NCBI GenBank assembly: GCA_028717865.1
Contig: JAQUMZ010000039.1
Span: 1-11,630, forward strand
Direction of reading: 5' to 3'
DNA: 11,630 nt
From: Elusimicrobiota bacterium
GTDB taxonomy: Bacteria > Elusimicrobiota > Elusimicrobia > UBA1565 > UBA9628
The notes beneath the pieces were generated by a model. The model searched no databases. It was not told the DNA's origin and worked only from the letters and a program-made list of their open reading frames with translations. How positions within the stretch are numbered: the stretch's first letter is position 1; every line of letters starts with the position of its first letter. Made by a program: the position numbers and the translations under genes. This document shows, in pieces, positions 1 to 5,901 of this stretch.

Positions 1-174
1 GGGACGGCGCGGGTCCAGGCGCAAAACGCCGCCGTAGAGCGCGGACAGGATGTCCACGCACGACAAGGCCGAGCCCAGGTGGGGCACCTTGCCCCGATGC
101 GAGATGCGCACCACGTCCGCCCGCACGCGGCGGGCCAGGCCGGCCAATTGCGCGGGACTAAGCTTGGTGGACAT
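1..174 (-). CDS. Transketolase, N-terminal (TPP-binding) subunit, 5' part only
   Basis: Only the first 58 residues are in the window; the gene runs off the left edge. The ATG is at 174-172, preceded by a GAGAG purine run. The protein opens with a short helix (residues 8-24) and then RGKVPHLGSALSCVDIL (27-43). This matches the GHxGxxLS...DIL block at the start of transketolases and of split transketolase N-subunits, where the His (H32 here) lies at the thiamine diphosphate site. The family moves two-carbon ketol units between sugars. Its start lies inside the end of the upstream sugar dehydratase gene (17-nt overlap), implying one mRNA and a role in supplying or remodelling a sugar for the same pathway. 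Whether it is a full-length or split transketolase cannot be seen here. Confidence 0.85.
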   Translation of the reverse strand, partial: MSTKLSPAQLAGLARRVRADVVRISHRGKVPHLGSALSCVDILSALYGGVLRLDPRRP

Positions 175-1153
175 ACTCTCGGGGCTGCGCCTTGAGCAGG
201 GCGAGATTGCGCTTGGCCCAGGCGATGGTTTCGTCGATCCCCGCCTCGAGGTCCGTTCCGGCCCGCCAGTCGAGGAGCCGCCGGGCCTTGGAGCAATCGA
301 GCAAATAGGCCGCGTCTTCCCCCGGCCGCGCCGCGGCCGGGCGCACGACGGCGGCCGCTTGCGTCCCCAGGCGGCGGCAGACCAGTTCGATCAAATCCCG
401 GATCGGGAGTTCCCTTTCCGTGCCCAGATGAAAAATCTCTCCGGCCGGGGCCCGGCGCGCGGCGTCCAGCGTGGCCCGGGCCACGTCGCGGATATGCACG
501 AAAGAACGGACCGCGTCGCCGCCCCGCAGATCCATCCGGCCTCCGGTCAAAACGGTCATGATCGTCCTGGGGATGACGCGATAGAGGCGCTGCCCGGGCC
601 CGAAGACGTTGGCGGAGCGGGTCAGGACGGCGGGAAACCCGTAGCGGCGGTGGAACGCCAGGAGGCTCATGTCGCAGGCCGCCTTCGACACCGCATAGGG
701 AGTGGTCGGCCGGCAAGGCGCGTCCTCCGCGATCCGGGCCGGCGTGGGCCCGTACACCTCGGGCGTGGAGGCGTGGACGAATTTTTTAAGATAATCCCGC
801 GCGCGCAGGGCCTCGTGGAGCCGGACCTGGGCCACGAGATTGGTCTGCAGCCATTGTTCCGGAAATTGCCAGCTTTGCGCCACCATGCCCTGCGCCGCGA
901 AATTGACGATGTAGTCCGGACGAAACGCGTCGCATAGGGCCAGGATGCTCTCCCAGTCGCGGTTGACGTCGAGCTGGCGGAATTGGAACGCGCTCCGCCG
1001 CGGATTCGAGCAATAGGGAAGAAAAACCTCGGGCGGCTGGGGCGAGCGGCTCACGCCCGCCACCTCCAGGCCCTCGGCCAGGGCGCGATCCACGAAATGC
1101 GCCCCGGAAAACGAATTGCTGCCGATCACGACGACGGCTTCACGACGCGCCAC
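158..1153 (-). CDS. NAD-dependent NDP-sugar epimerase/4,6-dehydratase (extended SDR)
   Basis: A 331-residue extended short-chain dehydrogenase/reductase, the usual length for RmlB/GMD-type enzymes acting on nucleotide-activated sugars. The N-terminal Rossmann strand AVVVIG leads into G11-S-N-S-F-S-G17, where the middle Gly of the classic GxxGxxG is replaced by Ser. Other family marks are the NFAAQ segment (84-88), STPEVYG at 129-135, the catalytic pair Y153/K157 (YAVSK), and RSANVFGPGQ, which resembles the RmlB stretch TRCSNNYGPYQ. Having Thr and Glu in STPE, as in the TDE of RmlB and TSE of GMD, favours a 4,6-dehydratase over a simple 4-epimerase. The open frame continues far upstream, but GTG at 1153 gives exactly the right N-terminus for the first beta strand and lies 6 nt after a TATAAT box. 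The transketolase gene follows with a 17-nt overlap. The substrate is not determinable. Confidence 0.82.
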   Translation of the reverse strand: MARREAVVVIGSNSFSGAHFVDRALAEGLEVAGVSRSPQPPEVFLPYCSNPRRSAFQFRQLDVNRDWESILALCDAFRPDYIVNFAAQGMVAQSWQFPEQWLQTNLVAQVRLHEALRARDYLKKFVHASTPEVYGPTPARIAEDAPCRPTTPYAVSKAACDMSLLAFHRRYGFPAVLTRSANVFGPGQRLYRVIPRTIMTVLTGGRMDLRGGDAVRSFVHIRDVARATLDAARRAPAGEIFHLGTERELPIRDLIELVCRRLGTQAAAVVRPAAARPGEDAAYLLDCSKARRLLDWRAGTDLEAGIDETIAWAKRNLALLKAQPREYVHQA

Positions 1154-1159
1154 GATAGA

Positions 1160-1188
1160 ATTATAGCGAAGTTGTCCGGCCTTGTCGA
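1160..1188 (-). promoter_or_regulatory. Sigma70-like promoter of the sugar dehydratase gene
   Basis: On the minus strand TCGACA (1188-1183) is separated by 17 bp from a perfect TATAAT (1165-1160). Transcription would begin about seven bases on, at or next to the GTG start codon at 1153. No Shine-Dalgarno sequence precedes that GTG, so the transcript is probably leaderless. Confidence 0.65.
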
Positions 1189-1272
1189 CGCGCCCGCCTC
1201 GCCCCTCGCCTTGCGTGTTGCAAGAGAATAGAAATGTCCGGTCGTTGGGTTGAGAGAAGATGCCGTGCACAA

Positions 1273-1354
1273 CTTCGGCGTGCGCAGCACGCCGAAGCCC
1301 GGCCCGCGAAGCGGGACGGAAGAACCGCTGTGCCCGGGCAACGCGGTTCTTCCG
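1273..1354. repeat. Three tandem perfect hairpins in the divergent spacer
   Basis: The first hairpin has 11-bp arms CTTCGGCGTGC (1273-1283) and GCACGCCGAAG (1287-1297) around GCA. The second has 5-bp arms CCCGC (1303-1307) and GCGGG (1311-1315) around GAA. The third has 12-bp arms CGGAAGAACCGC (1317-1328) and GCGGTTCTTCCG (1343-1354) around a 14-nt loop that itself contains the palindrome TGCCCGGGCA (1331-1340). No T-run follows any stem, and the block lies between two diverging promoters, so ordinary terminators are unlikely. It may be a REP-like palindromic unit, a cruciform or regulatory element, or part of a small RNA; the sequence does not decide. The rest of the 294-bp spacer 1154-1447 shows nothing else beyond the two promoters. 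Confidence 0.8.
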
Positions 1355-1410
1355 CCGGCCCCTGCGCGGCCGTATGCGCTGCCGGCGAAGCGCGCCCGCC
1401 TCGCCTCGCG

Positions 1411-1439
1411 TTGGCACGGCTCCCGCGATTTGATAGATT
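1411..1439 (+). promoter_or_regulatory. Candidate promoter of the radical SAM operon
   Basis: TTGGCA (1411-1416), a 17-bp spacer and TAGATT (1434-1439, four of six consensus bases) end 8 bp before the GTG at 1448. The predicted start of transcription is about two bases before the GTG, again suggesting an almost leaderless mRNA. Confidence 0.45.
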
Positions 1440-1447
1440 TGAATCAA

Positions 1448-2506
1448 GTGGACAAATTTGGCATCGACGGCCACAAGCTGCATCTCCACCCCGGCCGGGT
1501 GGAGGCCTGGCTGTCCGGCCGCGGCATCTATCCAATTTACGCGGAAATCGCCCTGGCGCGCGCGTGCAACCACCGCTGCGTTTTCTGTTCCATGGACTTC
1601 GTCGGCTATGCCCCGCTCTTCCTGGACGACGGCGTCCTGCGGGCGCGCCTGACCGAGTTGCGCCGGCTGGGCCTGAAAAGCGTCATGTACGCCGGGGAGG
1701 GCGAGCCCCTGCTTAACCGGCAGGCCGCGCGGATCATCCGGCACAGCCGCCGCGTCGGCCTCGACGTGGCCCTGACCACCAACGGGGTCCTGCTGCGGCC
1801 GGACCTGTGCCGCCGCATCCTGGCGGATCTCTCCTGGGTGAAGGTGAGCATAAACGCCGGGACCGCGGCGACCTATGCCCGCGTCCACCGCGCGAAGCCC
1901 GCGGATTTCGACGCCGTATTATCCAACCTGGCCTATGCGGCGCGCTACAAGAAAAGCCGGGGCCTGAAGACCGCCCTGGGCATGCAGATGGTGCTGCTCC
2001 CGGAAAACCGGCGCGAGGTCCTGGCCCTGGCCCGCCGGGCCAAGGCCGCGGGGATGGACTACCTGGTCGTCAAGCCCTACTCCCAGCATCCCCTGAGCCG
2101 GACCCGGCGTTTCCAGGACATCCGCTACGAGCGCGACTACGCCCTGGCCGAACGCCTCGAGCGTCTCAATGACGGCCGGTTTCACGTGGTTTTCCGCCGG
2201 GAAACCATGCGGCGCTGGGACGAGAAAGCCAAGGGGTACGGCCGGTGCTTGGGCCTGCCGTTCTGGACGTATATCGACGCGGCCGGCGACGTTTGGGGCT
2301 GCAGCCGTTTTCTCGGCGACAAGGATTTCTTGTACGGGAACATCCTGAAAAGCGGCTTCCGGGCGATCTGGGAAGGCCGGGCCCGCCGCCGCTCCTTGCG
2401 GCGCGAGGTCGAGCTGCGCCGCTGCAACTTCAATTGCCGTCTCGACGAGATCAACCGCTACCTCTGGCTGCTCAAGCATCCTCCGGAGCACGTCAACTTC
2501 ATCTAA
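1448..2506 (+). CDS. Radical SAM protein with C-terminal SPASM-like cysteines
   Basis: A 352-residue radical S-adenosylmethionine enzyme. The cluster motif CNHRCVFC places C40, C44 and C47 for the SAM-binding [4Fe-4S] centre. The AdoMet GGE-type loop appears as AGEGEP, and TTNG follows in the next strand. The C-terminal part carries C267, C285, C326 and C330 in YGRCLG, WGCSRF and RRCNFNC, a SPASM/twitch-like pattern expected to hold an auxiliary cluster. The frame is open upstream to 1250, but that extension is low-complexity and hairpin-derived. GTG at 1448 gives MDKFGIDGHKLHLHPGRVEAW, matching the usual 'shkl..hperv..w' opening of radical SAM proteins in polysaccharide loci, and fits the promoter at 1411. 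It is the first gene of a three-gene operon with a methyltransferase and an RmlD-like reductase, so a sugar-modifying reaction is likely. The exact substrate is unknown. Confidence 0.85.
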   Translation: MDKFGIDGHKLHLHPGRVEAWLSGRGIYPIYAEIALARACNHRCVFCSMDFVGYAPLFLDDGVLRARLTELRRLGLKSVMYAGEGEPLLNRQAARIIRHSRRVGLDVALTTNGVLLRPDLCRRILADLSWVKVSINAGTAATYARVHRAKPADFDAVLSNLAYAARYKKSRGLKTALGMQMVLLPENRREVLALARRAKAAGMDYLVVKPYSQHPLSRTRRFQDIRYERDYALAERLERLNDGRFHVVFRRETMRRWDEKAKGYGRCLGLPFWTYIDAAGDVWGCSRFLGDKDFLYGNILKSGFRAIWEGRARRRSLRREVELRRCNFNCRLDEINRYLWLLKHPPEHVNFI

Positions 2507-2518
2507 AGAGAGGATATC

Positions 2519-3376
2519 TTGCTCTGGATCCGGCTCGGCGCGCGAGGGCAGACCCTGCGGGTCTATCGCCTGCATTGGGCCGCGGGGAAAACCATCGGAA
2601 GGCTGCCCGCCTGGCTGCGTCCGGCGGCCCTGCTCTACCGCAATCTCCGGACGCTGGCCTCCTACTTTTTGGGCGCCTGGACCGCCGGCCGGCCGATTCT
2701 GGCGGGGCGGGAAATCCGCAAGGCCCTGCTGCTGGGCCTGGACTACGTGTACCTGGCGGATGTCCCGGGGGATATCGCCGAGTTCGGGACGGATACGGGA
2801 ACCACCGCCGCGATCATCGCCGCCCGCATGAAGGAGTACGATGCCATGGCCGCGCGCGCGCCCCGGCACGACCGGAGATTCTCCGAGCGCCGCCTGCTGC
2901 TCTGGGACAGCTTCCGCGGCCTGCCGGCGGCGGCCTTGCCCGCCGACCTGGGGTCGCCTCACGTGGCGTCCGGCGTTTGGGGCGAGGGCGCCTGCCGCGG
3001 CTTGACCGAGGCGGAACTCGGACAAGTCTGCGCCAAATTCCTGCCTCGGGACCGTATCGCCATTCAGGCCGGCTGGTACAAAGACACCCTGCCGCGGCTC
3101 GCCGCCGGCACGCGGCTGGCCCTCCTGCACGTCGACTGCGATCTCTACGAATCGGCCAAGGAAATCCTGGAGCACGGGTTTTCGCGGGGCTGGATCCAGA
3201 ACGGGGCCATCCTGCTCTTCGACGACTGGAACACCAACCGCGCCGAGCCCGGCTTCGGCGAGCGCCGGGCCTGGGACGAGGCCGTGCGGAGGTTCTCCAT
3301 CCACTACAGCGATATGGGGAGCTACGGCTGGGGCGGGCGGAAATTCATCGTCCATCGGTATTCGTCCCCCGCATGA
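2519..3376 (+). CDS. TylF/macrocin-type O-methyltransferase
   Basis: A 285-residue SAM-dependent methyltransferase of the TylF (macrocin O-methyltransferase) family, which methylates sugar hydroxyls using a metal ion. Seen in order are DVPGDIAEFGTDTG (81-94, SAM-binding motif I with E88, G90 and G94), DSFRGLP, the AGWYKDTLP segment, LLHVDCDLYES with D206 and D208, and LLFDDWN with D235/D236. The two aspartate pairs match the metal and catalytic acidic positions of the family. The first about 75 residues are basic and helical and longer than the core fold needs. The start is TTG at 2519, 12 nt after the stop of the radical SAM gene and preceded by GAGAGGA (2508-2514). The stop overlaps the ATG of the next gene as ATGA (3373-3376), so the two are translationally coupled. 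The acceptor sugar is inferred to belong to the same surface glycan. Confidence 0.87.
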   Translation: MLWIRLGARGQTLRVYRLHWAAGKTIGRLPAWLRPAALLYRNLRTLASYFLGAWTAGRPILAGREIRKALLLGLDYVYLADVPGDIAEFGTDTGTTAAIIAARMKEYDAMAARAPRHDRRFSERRLLLWDSFRGLPAAALPADLGSPHVASGVWGEGACRGLTEAELGQVCAKFLPRDRIAIQAGWYKDTLPRLAAGTRLALLHVDCDLYESAKEILEHGFSRGWIQNGAILLFDDWNTNRAEPGFGERRAWDEAVRRFSIHYSDMGSYGWGGRKFIVHRYSSPA

Positions 3377-4230
3377 GCGCGCGGGCGCCTTGGCTGATCG
3401 TGGGTTCGGACGGCCTCCTGGGGCGCGCGCTGTGCGCGCGCCTGCGCGCGGGCGGCCGCGACGTTATCGCCACCTCCCGCAGGCCCGGGACCGGCGCGCC
3501 GTTCCTGGAATTGGGACGGGGGGTGGAGGGCTGGCGTCCTCCGCGGCCGGCGCGGGTCGCCCATCTGCTCTCCGCGCAGGCCTCGCTGGAGCTCTGCCGG
3601 CGCGATCCCGCCGGCACGCGGCTGGTCAATGTCGAGGCTGTCTGCGCCTTGGCCGAAAGCCTGCGCCGCCAGGGCTGCTTCGTGGTTTTGCCGTCGACCA
3701 ACCTTGTTTTCGACGGAACGCGCGCCTTCGCGCGGCCGCAAGACCCGCCCCGGCCGGCGACCGAGTACGGCCGGCAGAAGGCGGAGGCGGAGCGGCGCCT
3801 ATTGGCCCCGGGCGGCGGGGCCGCCGTGGTCCGGCTCGGCAAGGTCCTGGCGCCGGGACTCGCTCTTTGGAAAAGCTGGATCGAGGCCTTGCGTCGAGGT
3901 GAAGTCATCCGTCCGTTCCGGGATATGGTCATGGCTCCGGTGACCGCGGCCCTGGCCGCCGAGGTCCTGGAGCGGGTGGCGGAGGCGGGGCGCGCCGGCG
4001 TCTTCCAGTTCTGCGCGAGCCGGGACGTGACCTACGCCGAGGCGGCGCTGCGCCTGGCGCGGCGCCTGGGCGCCGATCCTCGTTTGGTGGAGCCGGTCTC
4101 GGCCCAGGCGGCGGGCTGGCGCGACGCGGTGGCCGCCCATGCGACCATGGACTGCTCCCGGCTGCGGGAAGAATTCGGAGTTTCGCCGCCCGATCCCGAG
4201 CAGGCCGTCGACGCCCTGGTTGAGCTATAA
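3373..4230 (+). CDS. RmlD-like NDP-sugar reductase (dTDP-4-dehydrorhamnose reductase family)
   Basis: A 285-residue SDR of the RmlD substrate-binding family, whose members reduce 4-keto nucleotide sugars with NAD(P)H. The nucleotide-binding loop is G11-S-D-G-L-L-G17. PSTNLVFDG corresponds to the RmlD STDYVFDG block with Asp replaced by Asn, and YGRQK carries the Tyr/Lys catalytic pair. Length and layout are normal for the family. The ATG lies within the stop of the methyltransferase gene (ATGA). The family's usual partner is a 4,6-dehydratase, and one is encoded divergently at 158-1153. The stop TAA (4228-4230) falls inside the TATAAT box of the downstream tRNA promoter, so gene end and promoter are fused. 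A role in making a deoxy or otherwise modified sugar is likely; the identity of the sugar is not. Confidence 0.82.
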   Translation: MSARAPWLIVGSDGLLGRALCARLRAGGRDVIATSRRPGTGAPFLELGRGVEGWRPPRPARVAHLLSAQASLELCRRDPAGTRLVNVEAVCALAESLRRQGCFVVLPSTNLVFDGTRAFARPQDPPRPATEYGRQKAEAERRLLAPGGGAAVVRLGKVLAPGLALWKSWIEALRRGEVIRPFRDMVMAPVTAALAAEVLERVAEAGRAGVFQFCASRDVTYAEAALRLARRLGADPRLVEPVSAQAAGWRDAVAAHATMDCSRLREEFGVSPPDPEQAVDALVEL

Positions 4231-4231
4231 T
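4226..4231 (+). promoter_or_regulatory. Original -10 box of the tRNA-Ser gene, now orphaned
   Basis: A perfect TATAAT, 8 bp before the tRNA 5' end at 4240. No good -35 is visible upstream. In the uninterrupted chromosome this would have driven the tRNA-Ser gene. It now precedes only the 40-nt tRNA fragment and reads toward the island genes. Confidence 0.6.
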
Positions 4232-4237
4232 GTCAGC

Positions 4238-4279
4238 CTGGAGAGGTGGCCGAGCGGTTTAAGGCGGCGGTCTTGAAAA
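4238..4279 (+). repeat. Left direct repeat (attL-like), 42 bp
   Basis: Identical over all 42 positions to 6575-6616. Identity breaks immediately outside: C at 4237 against T at 6574, and T at 4280 against C at 6617. It spans the two bases before the tRNA through the first base of the 3' side of the anticodon stem. Confidence 0.95.
4240..4279 (+). pseudogene. 5' fragment of tRNA-Ser(UGA)
   Basis: Forty nucleotides of acceptor 5' strand, D arm and anticodon stem-loop, identical to the complete tRNA at 6577. The 3' half is missing and replaced by island DNA. It cannot fold into a working tRNA. It is the host-derived 5' half left behind when the island inserted. Confidence 0.9.
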
Positions 4280-4553
4280 TACAATAGCAATTTGTTTCTC
4301 TTGACTAAGTTTGGGCTCCCCGACGAGAAGAACGAGGGCCTCAAGAATGTTCACGAGTGCCCGCATTGACCAAAGTTGCTCCAAATGGACAGAAAGCGGA
4401 AAGGTTTAAAATTTGGAATTGAATGAATATTTGTCAACAATTTGATGGGATGTATATCATTTTGAATATTTCTAAAATAAATTACTATTGAAAAAAACAA
4501 TAATATGTGTTATATATTCATTAGTCTAGAGATTCGTTTAAATATTCATAAAA
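4280..4553. other. AT-rich island left end, non-coding, with repeated 8-bp boxes
   Basis: No convincing gene lies in these 274 bp. Positions 4280-4380 are of mixed composition and hold only short open frames; from about 4400 the DNA is very AT-rich. The 8-mer ATGAATAT or its complement occurs at 4423-4430 (+), 4514-4521 (-), 4542-4549 (-) and, just past the start codon, 4554-4561 (+). A one-mismatch copy, TTGAATAT, is at 4462-4469. No intrinsic terminator was seen between the orphan tRNA promoter and the first island gene. Confidence 0.6.
4488..4516 (+). promoter_or_regulatory. Candidate promoter of the island operon
   Basis: TTGAAA (4488-4493), 17 bp, then TATATA (4511-4516). This would give a leader of about 30 nt before the ATG at 4554. 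One copy of the 8-bp box (4514-4521) overlaps the -10, as expected for a repressible promoter. The surrounding DNA is so AT-rich that chance matches are likely. Confidence 0.45.
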
Positions 4554-4561
4554 ATGAATAT
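4542..4561. promoter_or_regulatory. Palindromic candidate operator over the start codon
   Basis: ATATTCAT (4542-4549) and ATGAATAT (4554-4561) form a perfect inverted repeat with an AAAA spacer, and the ATG of the first gene lies in the right arm. Dimeric XRE regulators usually bind such palindromes at their own promoters, so autoregulation by the XRE domain encoded immediately downstream is the simplest reading. This is an inference. Confidence 0.5.
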
Positions 4562-5465
4562 GCAAAATAAGCACGGGAATGAATTTGCATCTAAAATATC
4601 TTTATACCGGCAAAATAAGGAATTAACTCAATTAGAGTTAGCGCGTTTGGTAGGAACGAGCCAAGCCAATATTTCTCGCATCGAACATGGCGGAGTTGTT
4701 TCGTCTCGAACACAAGATCAAATTCTTAAGGTGCTTGGCTTGCATGAGCGGGGAAATAGTCTATCTAATACTTTCCTCATATACGCCAAACAAATTGATG
4801 GATGGAAATTCGCATCTTTTTATTTCCCCACTACTAAAGGCGGTGATAAGATCTGGATCAATGCGCGAAGACCAAAAATGGTTTTCCTGCACTGTGATGC
4901 CCCAGGGTCCGATATTAAATCCAACATTGTTGCAGACAATTCAGTCATCGCGATGGAAGCGGTGCTGGCGGCGATCCCCAATTCATATGTGACGCCCGAA
5001 TCCATTTATTTTTCAATGGACGTGGCGATGAAGCATACTCGATTGTTATTGCAAAGCGAACTCAGCGCCAATATTTTGGTGGCGCAGAAAAATTCTGACA
5101 ATATAAGATTGCTTAACGCGGGAATGCCCGAAGCTTATTTTTTTTCACAACGGGCTCGGCAAATCACCATGATGGGAAAGAATCGAACGCAGCCTATTGG
5201 CAATTACAATCAGCAATATCCTCTAGAGGCAGAGACCATCCTATTTGGAAAGGGGGATGTTTTGCTCATGGCTTCAGACGGTTTAATTGAGAATTATGAG
5301 CGAACGCTGGCTACTCGTTTTAACCTACAGTTCGAAGCCAGCGCACATGCTCTAAAAGGGGATGCTGAGGGCATCGCCACCAAATTTGCCAGAAATATTG
5401 AGGCGGCTCTCTCGAGCGGGAAGACGCTCAGCGACAATATTTCTCTTCTGGTAATTTCAAAATAG
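4554..5465 (+). CDS. XRE-family HTH fused to a PP2C/SpoIIE-type phosphatase
   Basis: 303 residues in two parts. Residues about 14-66 form an XRE/Cro-type helix-turn-helix, with LTQLELARLVGTSQANISRIEHG at 24-46 covering the HTH and the conserved 'S.ISR.E.G' recognition helix. Residues about 75-303 are a PP2C-like serine phosphatase of the SpoIIE/RsbU type. It has D115-A-P-G118 (a degenerate DxxGHG metal loop), the strand LRLLNAGMPEAYFF-like core at 185-197, LLMASDGLIENY with D242-G243, and the C-terminal DNISLLVIS with D294. All three metal-ligand aspartates are therefore present. RsbU/SpoIIE phosphatases dephosphorylate a STAS protein; a candidate is the third gene of this operon. There is no Shine-Dalgarno before ATG 4554; a second ATG at 4560 is equally possible. 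Fusing the phosphatase to a DNA-binding domain, rather than to a sensor domain, is unusual. Confidence 0.8.
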   Translation: MNMQNKHGNEFASKISLYRQNKELTQLELARLVGTSQANISRIEHGGVVSSRTQDQILKVLGLHERGNSLSNTFLIYAKQIDGWKFASFYFPTTKGGDKIWINARRPKMVFLHCDAPGSDIKSNIVADNSVIAMEAVLAAIPNSYVTPESIYFSMDVAMKHTRLLLQSELSANILVAQKNSDNIRLLNAGMPEAYFFSQRARQITMMGKNRTQPIGNYNQQYPLEAETILFGKGDVLLMASDGLIENYERTLATRFNLQFEASAHALKGDAEGIATKFARNIEAALSSGKTLSDNISLLVISK

Positions 5466-5476
5466 GACGTGGTGCC

Positions 5477-5893
5477 ATGGGGAAACAATGGTTAATTTCT
5501 TATAACGAGCTTAAACACGAGCCATCCCTTGGGAAACTCTATAACGCGGAAAAATTCGCCGAGCTTAACAAACAATTGGCGGAGGTTGATGCACAATTCA
5601 ATCATGATGCCATCAAGTCCGCTACCCGCATGCTTGTTGAAGAAGTAACTAATATCATCAGTCACAATAAATCATGGCAAGGGTGCCCGCTTCGCGTTCG
5701 TACGGATTATAAGGTGGAGGGGTTGGGTTTAAAAATGGAGATCAACTATTCGGGATTGGAGTATTTCGATCCCGAAGAACACCAGCTTACCACCGTTATT
5801 GGGTCCCGGAATGAATTTGAACTATGGTCCCGATCGGTGGAGCGCAAGGACGGATTTACGACCATTACGATTCGGGTGAGATTCAAACAGTAG
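5477..5893 (+). CDS. Small RsbW-like HATPase-fold protein, degenerate ATP site
   Basis: 138 residues. The helix LVEEVTNIISHN (53-64) has the E-x-x-x-N-x-x-x-H spacing of the N-box of GHKL/RsbW anti-sigma kinases. The strand MEINYSGLEYFDP (87-99) aligns with the D-x-G-x-G-F-D box but has Asn for the first Asp and lost glycines. The protein closes with a beta strand TTITIRVRF, as RsbW-like proteins do. No GxGLG ATP-lid motif is visible. The call therefore rests on weak motif similarity plus context: it lies between a PP2C phosphatase and a STAS gene, the classic three-part partner-switch set. If right, it would be the protein that binds, and perhaps phosphorylates, the STAS partner. The degenerate box suggests it may only bind. 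The ATG is 11 nt after the previous stop, with TAGGA overlapping that stop as ribosome binding site. Confidence 0.55.
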   Translation: MGKQWLISYNELKHEPSLGKLYNAEKFAELNKQLAEVDAQFNHDAIKSATRMLVEEVTNIISHNKSWQGCPLRVRTDYKVEGLGLKMEINYSGLEYFDPEEHQLTTVIGSRNEFELWSRSVERKDGFTTITIRVRFKQ

Positions 5894-5901
5894 AGGTTTT
5901 C

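Noticed and set aside
1250..1447. Upstream extension of the radical SAM frame from ATG 1250
   Set aside because: The translated region is Pro/Arg/Ala-rich and covers the three hairpins. The family's usual N-terminus starts at GTG 1448 with its own promoter.
1154..1888. N-terminal extension of the dehydratase frame to about 576 codons
   Set aside because: It is antisense to the radical SAM gene and the hairpin block. The Rossmann fold begins immediately after GTG 1153, where a promoter also ends.
1919..3355. Long minus-strand open frame (478 codons) opposite the operon
   Set aside because: It is a GC-rich shadow frame. Its translation is Gly/Pro/Gln/Arg-rich without family motifs, while the plus strand encodes clear enzymes.
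4280..4380. Possible integrase C-terminal remnant at the island's left end
   Set aside because: All six frames give only short stretches without the R, H or Y motifs of tyrosine recombinases or the catalytic Ser region of serine recombinases.
5824..5901. Earlier start for the STAS gene at ATG 5824
   Set aside because: It would overlap the RsbW-like gene by 70 nt and has no ribosome binding site, whereas ATG 5902 has TAGAGG at proper distance.
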